Made by a program: the position numbers and the translations under genes. From the NCBI GenBank assembly GCA_950295325.1, contig OX485805.1, positions 28,381,501 through 28,445,500 of the forward strand: a stretch of 64,000 nt of DNA, written 5' to 3'. The notes beneath the pieces were generated by a model that did no database searches, had not been told where the DNA came from, and saw only the letters and a list, made by a program, of their open reading frames with translations. Shown here piece after piece: positions 21,570-34,135 of this stretch (positions within the stretch are counted from its first letter, which is position 1; the number at the start of each line of letters is the position of its first letter). Origin of the DNA: Polytrichum commune (lineage: Eukaryota > Streptophyta > Polytrichopsida > Polytrichales > Polytrichaceae).

Positions 21570-24500
21570 GGATGCCAAAAAAAACTTGAAGTTCCATAAA
21601 AAATAAAAAATAAAAATGGTTGCGGAACCAACAAAAAAAAATCCCTAGAATTTCATTTTGTTTTTTTGTTTTTTTTCTAAAGTCTGTGATTTTCTTTCTT
21701 TCTTTTGCATTGCATTCATTTACATTGCCTAGCTTGAATATTTGGTTGCTAGGCACCAATGATTATTTAAATGGCCTCAATCATGATGTCTTTGCTTTCA
21801 AGTGGGCTTTGGATGCAATAGAAATGTGTCTTTGGAGGCTTGCACTTTTGGAGGGTTACATTTAATTGTTGTAGATTTGCCAGAAGGTCTTCCTTTGCCC
21901 AATGTTTCGTCTCCACCTGATAACCTACCTTCTTGTAATGTCGTCATTCATATTTCTTGTCAAGAAGGGATGATTTTCAAGATTTGGGTTTTTTTATAAT
22001 TTAAAACTCTTTTTAAAACCATGAATTGGTGAGACAAAATAACAGTTATTATTTATTTTGTGAAAAGAGGTTAGTAGTTTCAAAAGTAAACAATTTTTAT
22101 TATGGGCAAATGATAAGAGGAATTTAAGTAAGGGGCAATGGACATGTGAAAGATGTGAAGGGAAGGTTGAAATTTGGCTATGGACATATGTGCCCCTTGA
22201 GATCGAACTCCCTACTCCTTGTCTTCAAGTTTATCCTCATAGGCAATAGTTATAATTATTCATAGAAGAGTCAAGAAGTACATGAATTTTAATTATCCCT
22301 CTCGGGGGAAAAAATTATGGGTTTTTTTTTATTATACAAAGTTGTTTAAGTGCCATTTATTTGAATGCATTTCAAGATGTGAAGCCCATGGCTGATGAAG
22401 TAGAGTCTTTTGGATTATGGTCAGACTGACAAATAGCCTTGAAGGCTTTTTTATTCTTGAGAAACAAGAGGGTAGCTTGTATTGAAAATTGGATTATTAC
22501 CATAATTTGTGATTGAGTGATCCGGGTGTGAAACCTTGAAACTAATGAGATTAGTTCTCAATGGAGATTGTATATGACAATTAGTCTAGTGAGATTGAAA
22601 GTGTCCATGACAAGTTGCCTTGTGAAGCGGCTATACATTTGAACTTTTGTGAGTGGGACTAAAACCATTAAAGTTAAATTGACAAGGTGATAGTTGAAGT
22701 AGAAAGGATGCGAAGCCTTTAATTAAATGAGAATAGCCTTTGAGTGTGGTAGTGTGAGTGACAAATAGTCCAGTGGGAATCATGGATTGCATGAGATAAT
22801 TTGTAATTGCGCGAGCGATTGATTATCAAATCTCAAAGAGGAAAGCGGTTGAATAACCACAAAGTTAAACTGTTTAAGGAAATCATTTAATGAGAAAATA
22901 ACTAGCGTGAGGCCATGTGTTAGGGGTTGTTGCACATGAAAAACCATTGACAACCCACCAAGTATTTACTGAAATGAATCCATAGTCTTGAGGTTATACA
23001 AGAAGCTATAATCAAAACCAAATAGTTCAATCTGATTGGAAATTGTCATGTGATTGTAGCCATTTTATTTTGTCATGAGTAGGGATATGATCAAGGAGTT
23101 TATTAATACTCATAAAAAATCAAACTATGTGTTTGAGAATGATCATAGTCTAAGAGAATTGGTTGAGGGACATAAACCATGATCTGCAACAAATACATTG
23201 TCTTTTGGGGATGAAAAGGCGAGATACATCATGTGTAGCATGACTACTGACAAATTAAAAAGACAAAGCATATGTACCAACTGAAGGAGTTATAAAGGGC
23301 CAACCACCATTGCCCAATCAATAGAGCTTGTGGAAGGAGAGTCAATGATTAATTGGTTGTAAGAATATGAAATACAAATAAAGGTTGACCATTGCCTTGT
23401 GATTTTTTTAATTAATTAAATTTTTCTGTTGAACTTGTAATAAAATGATCTTTAAATTTGAAAAGAGATAGATTAGTCATGGGGAGGAACAATAATCATT
23501 AAATTGGATTATAAATCAACTTTGGATTAATGAATGAATCTTAGGTGCCATGAAATTGATCCAAACTATCGTTCAAGACTATGATTCAAGACGATTGCCA
23601 GAACTAAATATCATTTAAATAATTTGGGACCACTTGCAAATTGTAATTAAAACCGTTTAAAATGAAACGAACATACAATTTTTTTGGCACCTACCTAACT
23701 TGCCGTGGACAATAGGATCGGAAACTTATAAGTGGACATTCTTTAGTTGGTCATGATAAGGACAATGGCTGGATGGATTCATTGAATTAAATATAAGATT
23801 ATATGACTCATTAATCCGCATGGGTTTCACTACAATATTTCATGATCCATTAAATTATCATGTAACTAAAGAAAGATTATGGTTTAGATTGGGGCACCTT
23901 TGGTCTTAATTATATGACATTACTAGCATTCAAAAGACAATTGATGAGCTGAGACTCCTTGCATTGAAATCCATTGTATAGTGAGTCGTTACTATTGTAC
24001 TATGATTGATTGCAAGGGAGAGACTATGCAATTATATGTACTCTACTGAGTGACCTTTGTAATCCATCCTTTTAACTTCACATTACCCCATAAAAATCCC
24101 TTGAACCCGAGTCTAATATAGGTTCTAATACCCAATATTTACTTGAAACTCATTGTAACCTTTCAATTGACCTAATAGTCATACCTAGAACCCCAAATTG
24201 ACACTTATTCAACCTTTCTTGTGTGTTTTGTTCAATTGAACCCCAAACCAAAAAAACTATCTACAAATGCCCACAAGAGTAAGAACATAATTTGAGGAGA
24301 TATTTGAATTTGCTTTTGCATACCTCACCAATGACAACCCTTTGTTACTCTTTGTCCCTGAGAAGAAAAATGTTAGGACAAATGCGAGGACATTTGTGGC
24401 CTCTTATGATTTTGTATTAGGATTGGTGGGGTTTCAACAAATTGCCATTGTGTTCTCCAATGGACTTGTCGTTGTAGGTGCATTCTAAACTTTACAAGCA

Positions 24501-26239
24501 TTTGTATTTAAATTTATTCCTCTTCACTGTGCTTTTATGTGCAATTATATTTTATCTTCAACCACTTGACACTAGTTTATCCTTTGTAGATGCGCCGTTT
24601 CCGCATTGTGTTGTACGTATGTTCAAATCCGAGGTCAAAGTTTGTATTTCAAAAGAAGAGTGCAATGGTTGATTTGGATGTGGAAGCATTGGATGTATAC
24701 TTTAATCTCACATTTGCAAGCACACAACTTATGAATGGAAAAGTGCCATGGAGAGGTGGTAGAGAAAATGATTATGAATTAATGCAAATTTTGATGGAGG
24801 TTTCTGACAACTCCTTTGTTTGTTATCCTTGATGCCTACATATTTATAAATTGGTTTATGATATATATTCAAAATGTTCAATGATTTTGTAGTGTGATTT
24901 ATCGTGGCTTGTATAAATTTCAAAATAATTGTCCTAAGATGTTTTATTGGCAAGTTCATCTATCCATGTTTGCAGACGCAATGCTCACTATCTAGTCATA
25001 TACAAGGAGGACTCAACATTGTTTGATGCTATTTTGTCTCCTTTGTGTGATCCAATGTCAAGTCTCATCACGAGCATCAAAGCCACAAATTGTTGATATC
25101 AATTCCAACAAATAGCCTATGAAAAAGATTGCGTGGAAAATAGAATGAGTATATAAAATTTATATTTAAATCATATTTTCTGCCAACTTGTATTTGTTCA
25201 TTTCAATTTGCATTCTAACAATAATTTGGTTTTGCCAAAAAAGAAAAAAACATGAATTCTCCTTTAGATAAGGTTTTTCAATCTATGTGGAGAATATGGC
25301 TTAGGTCATGTCAAACTCATCAACACCAAGGCTTTGCCTTAGGTCTGCATGAATAATTCATATCCCTTATGTAGATGATAAGACAGTTGAGTGCGTTGAT
25401 CTTGATAAGTATGTTTCAATAGTTTATAGACATTTAGGTAAGTGTCAATACCATCCACTACATTTTTGTTTGTTTGGATTCGATACAATTGGATCTGATA
25501 TTTGTAGATGTGTGACAATGTTTGAATTTTTGTCGTCCTTTTGAATTACCACAATCAATGGACTTGGATTTGTGTGAGCAATTTCTCTTTATTCCTAACC
25601 ATTTGTAATATGTTGTGTGCAACATTCTTAAATACTTGGCATGTGATCATATTCTTATGTTAACTCTTGCATCATTCCAAAAACTCTATTCCAAACCCTC
25701 ATGACACCTTTTGGTTGTTGAATTTTGGAGTATAGGTAGGCATTCACTTGGATAATTACAAATTCTTCATTCATATTATTATGGCATAAAGGTTGTGGTC
25801 ATGTGGATTTGGTCACCTTGGGGTTTAGTAAGCTAGTTGGTGGGTGTCGTGGTGTAATGTTTGTGAAGGTTTGGGTTCAAAACCCTGTGAGATCCCTTAG
25901 GAAACTATTGTCGCAAGAAAATGCTATCCCATAACTGAGTCTGCATGGCGGCATCCACCAACTACCGTTGCAGTTTCTAGGTTTTATTGGGGGTTGTTTT
26001 GAAAAAAATATGATTATTCATGCTAAAACACCACATATATAGGGTAATAGTAGCCAAAAGGATAATAGTTAGCCTTCCAAATATTTTCTACCTCACTACT
26101 CATGTGTTACTGCTCAATACTCACCGCTCACATGATAACACTACCAACATTGACACTTGTATAGCCTGTCATAGGTGGGTGAATCTTTGTCCTTGCATGC
26201 ATAAGTGTCATCAACAAGATGAAAACATATAGAGATAGT
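21570..26239. other. gene-poor AT-rich DNA
   Basis: About 4.7 kb with only short ORFs and no recognisable domain. It is the left flank of the large nested retrotransposon. It probably holds decayed transposon sequence, but I could not assign any family. Confidence 0.4.
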
Positions 26240-26669
26240 TGTAGCGCCCACTAGCGCCACGTGCCTCACGCCTCGCGTGAAGCTAACAACTCACCTACGC
26301 AAGCCACTTGCCCCGGGTGAGTCCATTGCACTTAGCAACTTAGGAAACGAATATCCTAACACTCTTGGGGTTCTCCCGAGTCTAACCCACGAGCCAACCT
26401 GGTCCTCTCCAAGTCCCAAGGTTCGGGCCTTTCCCACACGCCTTGCGTGTGCTCCGAGTCCACTTAGTCCTCACCCGTTGAGCCACGTGCTCAAGCCCTT
26501 CGTGCATCCCTCGCACGGGTCACCCTACCACACACTTAGTCCGCCCGCCTAAGTGTGCTTCCCAACCGGGTTCAACCCAACACACTATAAGGGGTGCGGC
26601 TCACCGCACACCCAACCCCCTTAGGTGCTCGTCCGCCCAATATAAGACTTGCTCTAAGGGAGCCTTACA
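26240..26669 (-). repeat. gypsy 3' LTR
   Basis: It starts TGTAGCG and ends CTTACA on the plus strand, 430 bp. It is about 97% identical to 39178-39610 by eye (about a dozen substitutions and one 3-bp indel). Confidence 0.93.
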
Positions 26670-26682
26670 TCCTTCCCCACTT
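26670..26682 (-). other. gypsy polypurine tract
   Basis: On the minus strand this reads AAGTGGGGAAGGA and lies directly before the 3' LTR, as expected for the plus-strand primer. Confidence 0.85.
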
Positions 26683-27339
26683 AGAGTACTTGATGTCTTC
26701 ATCAAGTCTTGGGTATGGCTTCCCTTGTCCCCGACGAGGTCGAAGTCTCAACGCCTACGGTATGGACCAATTCTGGTTCGCGTTGGCTTCTAAGATGAAG
26801 GCTTAAATGCGCATGCCTTCTCTTGCCTTTGCGCCAGTCCACGACAACCTTTGCTTTCGCAACTACGTGTGGGTCGTTCCTCTTAAGGCAATTTCCTAAG
26901 TCCCTCGTTCTTTAGACCTTGCCTGGCCACAACAAGTGGTGGGTATTTGTTGCCGACTGGTAATAGAATGCACTCAAGGCTAGCTAAGCCTCTCCTTTGT
27001 TTACCCATTAGGACACGAATGGCCGTTCGTGCGTTTTCGCTCCGAGGTACACCTTGTGGGAGATCCTCCTCACGTTCGGCGTCCGCACCTTGGTCTCGCC
27101 ACAACCAAACCCTCTTACTTTGCTTCAAGAGTCCCCTTGGCGGCGCCCATCCTCCAAGTTCGACTAGGATATTCCTTCACGTACTTATGCTCTCACCGTT
27201 TTTCTTACTTGTGCTTGGGTTGCACCTTATTACTCTTCCTTGCTCATTTTGGGGTGTCACTCAACCTCTTTGCTCACGCCGAGCGGTACGTTAGATTCAT
27301 CCTCTCCCACTTAGAGGCGTTGGCGACCTCGCCAACTTA
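26683..27339 (-). other. gypsy 3' non-coding region
   Basis: This lies between the chromodomain stop codon and the polypurine tract. ORFs on either strand (for example 27029-27811 plus) are shadows or chance. No envelope-like ORF is recognised. Confidence 0.6.
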
Positions 27340-27857
27340 TCAATGCCTCTCGTGGATGGAGCCAGTCATCCTACGCTTATTCTTAGTGGGCTTAGTGTAT
27401 CGCGGCATATCCAATGGGTTGGTTGGTTCATCGTCCCTTCGCATGACTAGTTCGTCATCCACCTCGATGTCATTGTCTTCAATGAGGGGTGGCAATTTCT
27501 TACTAGTTGTGGTTGGCCTCCGTGCCGGCTTGTTGGCCTTCGCGTGCGCCGTGGCTTGTGCCTCGGCCACCTTGCGAGCCTCAAAGGCTTTGATAAGAGT
27601 TCTCGCATGCGGTAAATTCACTCCATTAATCCATTCGTACTCGTATGGCGAATATCCATGCATCAAGCACTTGTATTGTTTTCCCCGCCCGTGTATTAGT
27701 CTCGAGTCAAGGATTGCCGTGACCTTACCCACTGCCCTGTCCCAGAGCTCATACTCGGGTGGCGGCCTAGGATCTTCCTGCCACAAATGCAAATTCATCT
27801 CATCTTGGTGATACTTCTTGAGTAACGAAACATGAAATACCGGATGCCAACTCTTAC
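27340..27857 (-). pseudogene. gypsy pol C-terminus with chromodomain
   Basis: This is the C-terminal end of the integrase plus a chromodomain. The segment just 3' of the insertion site encodes a WHPVFHVSLLKKY-type integrase tail. It is followed by a chromodomain-like stretch (VTAILDSRLIHGRGKQYKCL..GYSPYEYEWI). The C-terminal tail is basic and rich in Pro and Asp. The reading frame continues that of 34519-35112 across the nested copia. Chromodomains of chromoviruses direct integration to particular chromatin. Confidence 0.8.
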
Positions 27858-28255
27858 TGTTAAGAGTGAGGAAACCAGATGCATAATGAAACAGAGTAAC
27901 GGTGCTAACTCAAACTCTTGAACTATATTGATCAAGGGGGGAACTACCCTTATATACAATCTAGCTCGACATTTGGACTAGGTCCAAGTGTCGGCACCCG
28001 GTTACACCATGGACTAGCTACCTCGGTGGGAATATTCTAGCTCGGCCTCGGTCTCCTACACCAAGACCGAGGCCCTTAATTAATTGTTTGCTCATAAGTT
28101 GAGATACCTTGGACTTGTGTGCACAGTTTCCTACCGGCGGTTGCCAATTTCTTTAAGGTGGCTAATGCCCATGTGAGACTAATTAATACTGATTAGCTTC
28201 CATGCTAGATGACGGTTAACCTAGGTTGCCTAGGTTCTTATCCATTATCTTAACA
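27858..28255 (-). repeat. nested copia 3' LTR
   Basis: This is 398 bp, against 383 bp in the partner. I count roughly 18 substitutions, mostly transitions, and an indel cluster near 28130-28155. A TATATA-type motif lies near 27952. Confidence 0.92.
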
Positions 28256-28266
28256 CTCCTCCTCAA
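28256..28266 (-). other. nested copia polypurine tract
   Basis: On the minus strand TTGAGGAGGAG directly precedes the 3' LTR. Confidence 0.8.
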
Positions 28267-28342
28267 CCTAGGATTAACCTCATTAAAAACTTTTAAAAGT
28301 AAAACCCGGTTCGGGACAAAAACCTTGAGGAAAAAAAAAGTG

Positions 28343-29450
28343 TTAATATTTGAAAGAGTCTAAGTCTTGGAGTGACCTCATCCCGGCGGCATGTAACACT
28401 TTCTTATGCTTATATGCCGGGAGAGCTTTGGTAAGCATATCGGCTATATTATGTTCCGATTCTACCTTTCGGATCTCTAGTTGACTTTTGCTTATCAAGT
28501 CTTGAGAGAAACTAAAGATATGGAGTCTAATATGTTTAGTCCGGTCGGCTTTGATGAAGCCCGAAGACATTTGCTGTATGCAAGCGGTATTGTCTTCGAA
28601 AATGACCATTGGTTTCTCTTCCTCCTGGATCTTACATTGCTGCCTTATGATCTTTTCGATGGTGCGCAACCAAACGCACTCGTGGGCAGCTTCATAAAAG
28701 GCTAGCAATTCGGCGTGGTTTGTCGTTGTTGCGGTTACGGTCTGTTTTGTAGACTTCCACGAGATAGGTGCTCCGCACTTGAGGAAAATGTATCCGGTTT
28801 GAGATTTTCCCGCACTCGGGTCGGTTTGGAATCCTGAATCTGCAAAACCTATCACCTCGGATTTGTTAGACTTTTGGTAATATAGTCTGAGGTCGGATGT
28901 ACCTCGTAAATACCGTAGGAGGTGCTTGACTCCATTCCAATGCCGCATCGTTGGATTTTGGCTATGCCTAGCCAAGATGCTTGTGACGAATGTGATATCG
29001 GGTCGAGTGTGGGTCGTTAGGTAGGTGAAGGAACCAACCGCGGTGAGGTATTTTTGCTTATCTATCACCTCCTTCTCCTCCTCACGAGGTTGGTACGGGT
29101 CTTCGTCCGTCTTGCTCCTTCCGATCATTAGGCCTACAAACCGTCCCGGTTTGGACTTAGGCACGGATTCTAGGAATCCGGGTGGCGGGTTGATATACAG
29201 GATTGAATCCAAAATACCGTGTAGGTACGCGGTTACCACATCTAGTAAGTATATCTTGAGAGCAAGATGGACTGTTAAGGCAAGCAGGTACTTGAAGGAG
29301 ACACAGTCCATCACAGGTGAGTAGGTTTGGTCGAAATCAACTCCAAGACGTTGGGTGAAACCTTGAGCTACCAGCCTTACCTTATATCTTACCACTTGGC
29401 CTTGCGAGTCTAATTTTCAGGTGAAAATTAGCTTGTGGCCAATTGGCGGT
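28343..29450 (-). pseudogene. copia reverse transcriptase (deleted) and RNase H
   Basis: The N-terminal RT part is clear (VRYKVRLVAQGFTQ, then a LLDVVTAYLHG motif with the first catalytic Asp). Near 29130 the frame jumps from PKSKPGRF straight to a downstream spacer (DEDPYQP). The palm segment that should hold the YVDD box is therefore missing. The connection (YLTAVGSFTYLTTHTRPDI) and RNase H (ADSGFQTDPSAGKSQTGY, TNHAELLAF, EDNTACIQ, ADMLTKALP) are present and end at the stop by 28343. The reading frame is open upstream to about 29450 in pieces. Confidence 0.9.
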
Positions 29451-30030
29451 TTCTCGAGGTTGTCCGCAATGTCCGAAAACACATCATGTTTTCAGAGAGA
29501 GGCATATTCGGCCTCTAAGGCCAATTTCCAACTTGGCCAATCCGCCTTTTTTTTGGCTTGTTCCAAGGTTGAGGGATCGGTCTCGGGGCTCGAGTCTAAG
29601 GACTCGGTGGTGAAATGGACTTTTGGCTGTTTTGGTGTTCGGGTTCGGGTTGCGGGTGGTTTGGTGGTTTGGTGGCTTGTCGTTTTTGAGGGAGGATATT
29701 GCCTGTGCCAGAGATGGCACTGCGAATTATCCTTTCCTCGGTTGAAAAACCGTCTGGGATGTTTTCAGCTAGGGCCTTAAGGTTGAGTAACTTGGAGGTT
29801 TCGGTGTTGGTTAGGGCCGTAGGTGGGTCGGGATTCTGGGTAAATGTCTCCGGTGCACCGAAGTTCAAAGGTGGGTTAGGCTTAGATGAGGGTATGGTTG
29901 GGAATACATGTTCAATGAACTTGCAGTTGGCGAATTTGGCTTTAAGGAGGTTACCTGTTGCCGGTTCGAGATATCGTATGATTGAGGGTGAATCGTATCC
30001 AACGTAGATTCCCTTGTGTCGTTGGGGTCC
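29451..30030 (-). pseudogene. copia integrase-RT spacer
   Basis: This is the low-complexity Pro/Asn-rich linker typical between copia integrase and RT, including an ERIIRSAISGTGNILPQKR-type segment in the frame of 29596-29868. Frames change several times. It carries no catalytic domain. Confidence 0.7.
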
Positions 30031-31331
30031 TATTTGTGTCTTTTTGGGTCAGATAGTGGTACCCAGACTTGACACCCGAAGGTCCGAATGTGGGCAACAT
30101 TCGGGGGTTTCCCGGATAGGAGTTCGTAGGGTGTTTGGGTGTTTAGTAAGGTGGATTTAAGCTTGAGGAGGGCTGCGGCATGCAGGACCGCATGGCCCCA
30201 CATGTTAGATGGAAGTTGGGAATGGAGTAGCAAGGGTCTTGCTACTAGTTGGATTTTCTTCACAAATGCCTCTGCGAGGCCATTTTGTGAGTGCTCGTAA
30301 GGTACTGAGTATGATAGGCTTATGCCGGATGCGATGCAGAAATCCTCAAACGCGTGAGATCGGAACTATTGCGCGTTGTCCATCCTTAGGTGTTTTATCG
30401 GGTTATCCGGAAAATGGTTTTTGTATCTAAGTAAGATGGATAGGAGTTTCGGGAAGGCTAGGTTCCGGGTCGGAAGTAGTGCGACTTCAAGATGGCTTCC
30501 CGATGCGTTGACCAATACGAAGTAGTAACGGAAGGTCCCCGAGGGTGGGCTTATCGGTCCACAAATATCTCCATGTATCCTGAATAGTGGCGGAGGTAGT
30601 TCCGTGGGTAAGGTCCAATGTGACGGTCTCTTGATTAATTTTCCCTGAATGCAGGCCACGCATTCTTGCGTCTTCCCGGCATTGGCCGTTGTGAGGGTGT
30701 GACCTTGGGTCAAAGGGATCATCCTCCGGAATATTGTTGTTCCTGGATGCCCTAGTCTGGAGTGCCAAATGTCTGGCTTGGCGGCTTTAGTGTCTATAGA
30801 CACTCCCTGCGCCAGGTTGCGCTCCGCTGTGGGACCTCTCTCCCACGCGGCCATGCAAACCTCTTCCTCACCTAGGGTGGGGCTAGATGCCAAGGGTTTT
30901 ATGGCAACCTTGTAAAGTCCATCGAGGCCCGCGTTAGCGGTGGCAATGACCTGGGGTCCTTGCCTAAGCTCGATTACTTCTTCATCGCCCTGCATTGCTG
31001 TGCAGAGGTGGATATTCCTCGCCCTCAGATCCCGATAGCTGATCAAGCTCTTCGGCACATCTGGGGCGTACATTGCCTTCTCGCAATTGAGGGGGAATCC
31101 CCCGAGCAAGATAATTGTTGCCCGGCCCTCCCGGAACCTTAGCGTCCGGCTTCCGGCCATTGTAAATATCTTACAGGTGGACCAGGACTTCTCACTTTGG
31201 AAGTGGAAGAATTGTGCCTTAGTTAGGATTGTGTGAGTTGATGCGCTATCCAGGAGGGCAACATCTTGGGTTGACGTGCCTCCTTCCCGGATAGCCATAA
31301 AATTTTCCACATCAAAATCAAGATCGGGCAT
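30030..31331 (-). pseudogene. copia protease and integrase
   Basis: The protease region contains LLDSASTHTIL, where the usual D-S/T-G-A is D-S-A-S. The GAG-pre-integrase zinc region follows (IWHSRLGHPG ... CVACIQGK, an HHCC-like arrangement). The integrase core has the first Asp in IHGDICGP and the second in LRMDN. A TAG stop at 30366-30368 immediately follows that motif. The frame resumes with the segment holding the catalytic Glu (NGLAEAFVKK, near 30280) and continues to 30030. Confidence 0.88.
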
Positions 31332-31339
31332 GTCTCAGG

Positions 31340-32043
31340 GTTCAAAGTTGTAATTTTGCCTTGGTTTATTACGTAGCTTTTGCAATTCCCTGAACATATC
31401 TACAATGTACTGTGATGCCCTGCAATCCTTTGCAAAATGTCATTTTCTTCCACATTTGTGACAATTTCCCGAGGTTGTCCTAGCCTGTTCTTGCTTAGGT
31501 GGGAAGTATCTAGGTCTGTGTGGGTTCCCTATTGTAGGTTTATTATGCCATTGAGGTGGAGTTTTGCGAAAAGAACCTCTTGGTGGCCTACGGGAGGCCT
31601 CTGTAGTGTGAACTTCCGTGTGGTGGTGAATTGGTGAGTCGTCCCGCCGCGGTCCCGCTCCCGGTCCGGCTCTGGCTCCGCGCGTCGCTCCCGCTCCGCG
31701 TCCCGTCCCCAGCATCGGCGCGAGTGCTCCCGTGGTTCCGTTTAGCTCCTCTGGCTCAACGTCCTCGATCTTGGCGATGGTCGCATGCACCTCCCTCGCT
31801 GGTCGGGACTCCGCGTTTCGTAGCAGGATTTGGTGATGCTTCTCGGCGAGCAATAAGTGAGACATGAGGTTCGAGTGCTTCTTAAACTTCATATTCTTGT
31901 ATTGTTGTGAGAGGATGGCCGTTGCAGGTGGGAATGTCGAGAGGGTCTTCTCGATTAGTTCCTCGTCCGTGATGACTTGCCCGCACAACCGGAGTTGAGT
32001 TGTAATCCGGTGCAGCTCCAAGTTGAATGCGGCGAAGTCCGGG
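31340..32043 (-). pseudogene. copia gag, C-terminal part with zinc knuckle
   Basis: This is the UBN2-type gag of copia elements: LRLCGQVITDEELIEKTL, then FPPATAILSQQY, HLLLAEKHH, an Arg/Gly/Pro-rich linker, and a CCHC start (CHKCGRKWHF) near 31420-31450. The N-terminal part lies at 33039-33474, on the other side of the hAT-like insertion. Confidence 0.88.
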
Positions 32044-33038
32044 CTCGGGGAGTTCACTTGACATGTATATATGTATACACGTGCGTGACAAGGGTATTTA
32101 TTCAAGGGGTATTTAATTATCCATCCTTAATTTTTTGTATTGTATTATTATATAATTTGCTAATTTTTTGTTTTTTAAATGACCTATAATTACTTTTAAA
32201 TTTAATGAAGCTCTAATTTTAAGCTAGGTATGTTCATTATAATTATTTGATTTTGCTCCAAAGGGTTAAAGAGCATTCAAAGTACTAAGTCACCAAAATC
32301 CAAGGCACAACAAGGTTTTACATTAAGAGTGTTCATAAACAATTTCAAACAACAAAATCAGCCCATGTTCCTCAATCAAGTTACACGCATAATTAAACAC
32401 AACGGTACTGAGTGTAAAAAAAACAATTAAAACACCAACAACAAAGCAAACAAACATAGAATTCATGCAATAATGTAGAAGGGTATAGAGTTAATACTAC
32501 AACATCCTGCTTGAAGCAGACAGACACAAGACCAACCAAAACTCCTCTAATTTATCTTGAGAAATTGTTTCTAGCATTTAAAAATACTAGCAAAATTGTT
32601 CATAGCAAATGAAAGATGTCATGTTCATCTTGCAAAATAATTCCTAGCTTTTAAGAACACTAGTATATAATCAACAAATAATGCATGCCTTTAATCCTAA
32701 ACCCAGGAATCTGTCATCCGCCCTCATCAATCTTTCATCCCATTTTTTCAACTGAATCGACGTAGTTCTTCATCCAAAATCTTCCCGCCTGTGAACACAA
32801 AGGACACCCTATTTCAAAAAAAAAATCCTATCCTTAAATCCCATGGTATATTTTTACAAATATTTTACAAATATGCGTTATTTGTATCAAGCCTATATTA
32901 TTTATAATACAAAATTTATCATACACACTCACCTATATTACTTCTAAGAAAATTCTAAGTTTTTCCTTTTGTGAATATAAATTACCCTATATTTTCCCGC
33001 ACGTTGTTTTCTAATATAATCGCAGTGAACTCCCCGAG
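32044..33038. mobile_element. hAT-like non-autonomous element nested in copia gag
   Basis: Terminal inverted repeats of 14 bp are exact: CTCGGGGAGTTCAC at 32044-32057 and its reverse complement at 33025-33038. An exact 8-bp duplication AGTCCGGG flanks it (32036-32043 and 33039-33046). The inside is very AT-rich with no transposase ORF, so it must rely on an autonomous partner. Eight-bp duplications suggest the hAT superfamily. The CTCGGGG ends are shared with the 349-bp element at 6851-7199. Removing it would make the copia gag halves contiguous. Confidence 0.88.
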
Positions 33039-33474
33039 AGTCCGGGAAATCGAGTAGTCGGATGTTGGTCCAGTCCGCTCGAGCTTGTGGCAGGAACAAC
33101 GTCTGTTCGTGGTCAAACCGGGCGTGAAGTTCCGCCCATAGCTCGGCGGGGTCCTCGATCTGCAAGTATTGAAGTCGTAATGCACGGTCGAGGTGGCGTC
33201 AAAGTATCATCAGTGTATGCCATTTGGTTGCTGGCGGGATCGGTGGTGTGTCGTCCGTTGGGGTGGTGCTTGTGCTGGGAGGTGGTGATGTTAGAGTCTT
33301 GGCGAGGTCCTCAGCACTCAGTAACACTTTAGCATCGTTAACCCATTCTAAGAAGTTTGACTCGTCGGAACTCAGAGGTGCAAACATTAAGGCATGCATT
33401 TTGGATTCCGTAAATCTAGATTTTGTAGACATTGATATTATGGTGTGTATGTCATCAGTTGATGAAGTAAACAT
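33039..33474 (-). pseudogene. copia gag, N-terminal part
   Basis: This begins at an ATG at 33474, or more likely at Met near 33432 (MSTKSRFTES). The gag-like content is SSDESNFLEWVNDAKVLL, a Pro/Thr-rich linker, then EDPAELWAELHARFDHEQ. The frame is broken between 33199 and 33165. It ends at the duplicated AGTCCGGG site, where the hAT-like element interrupts it. Confidence 0.82.
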
Positions 33475-34135
33475 TCATTTTGATGAGACAAGGGTACATA
33501 CGGATAAGGGTACTTAAATATGGTTAGTCTCTATCAACCATAACTATATATTAGTGTGACCAAGAACTTAAGTGGGAAAGGAAAGTGCTAATCCTATATA
33601 TATAGATAATCAGAAATACAACTTAGAAATGAAAATAAGTAAGGTAACTTATATCTCAAAGTGTGAGTATCAGGAAAAATTCGGCAGCATAACTTTTCTA
33701 TGAAGAGGAAATCAGAAAGTGCAATTCTAATTTCTACCAAAATTTCGGCAGCATTTCGGTAGTGTAAACTTTTATGACCTTTCTAGATATGGATTTCTGG
33801 AGTAAATTGGGCAGCATTTCTGTACTAAAAAATGGTCCAGAATGTAGAGAATAAAGATGGTAGGTAGGCGCTTGAGTTCAGATGTAGCAACTGTCACGAA
33901 AATGACTCTAGATATATCTGATCTAGGTAAAATCTGCTCTCCGATAGTAGCTCAGTAGTAAAAACTATCTATCTGGAGGTGAAAAGACTTTCTTATGCTC
34001 GTACAAATTAAACATGCATGTCTATCAAAAGTGATATCTCAAAAGTGACCACTCAAGTGCTCTCAGAAGTGATTGACTAACAATCTAAAGTGAACAATGA
34101 GGTGTTAGGAGCAGTGTTGATAACGTGTTAAGAGT
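33475..34135 (-). other. nested copia 5' untranslated region
   Basis: This is the leader between the 5' LTR and gag. Just inside the LTR the minus strand reads CGTTATCAACACTGC, possibly a decayed primer-binding site. I cannot identify the tRNA. Confidence 0.6.

Noticed and set aside
27029-27811. 260-codon plus-strand ORF
   Set aside because: It is antisense to the gypsy chromodomain region, which explains the sequence fully on the minus strand.
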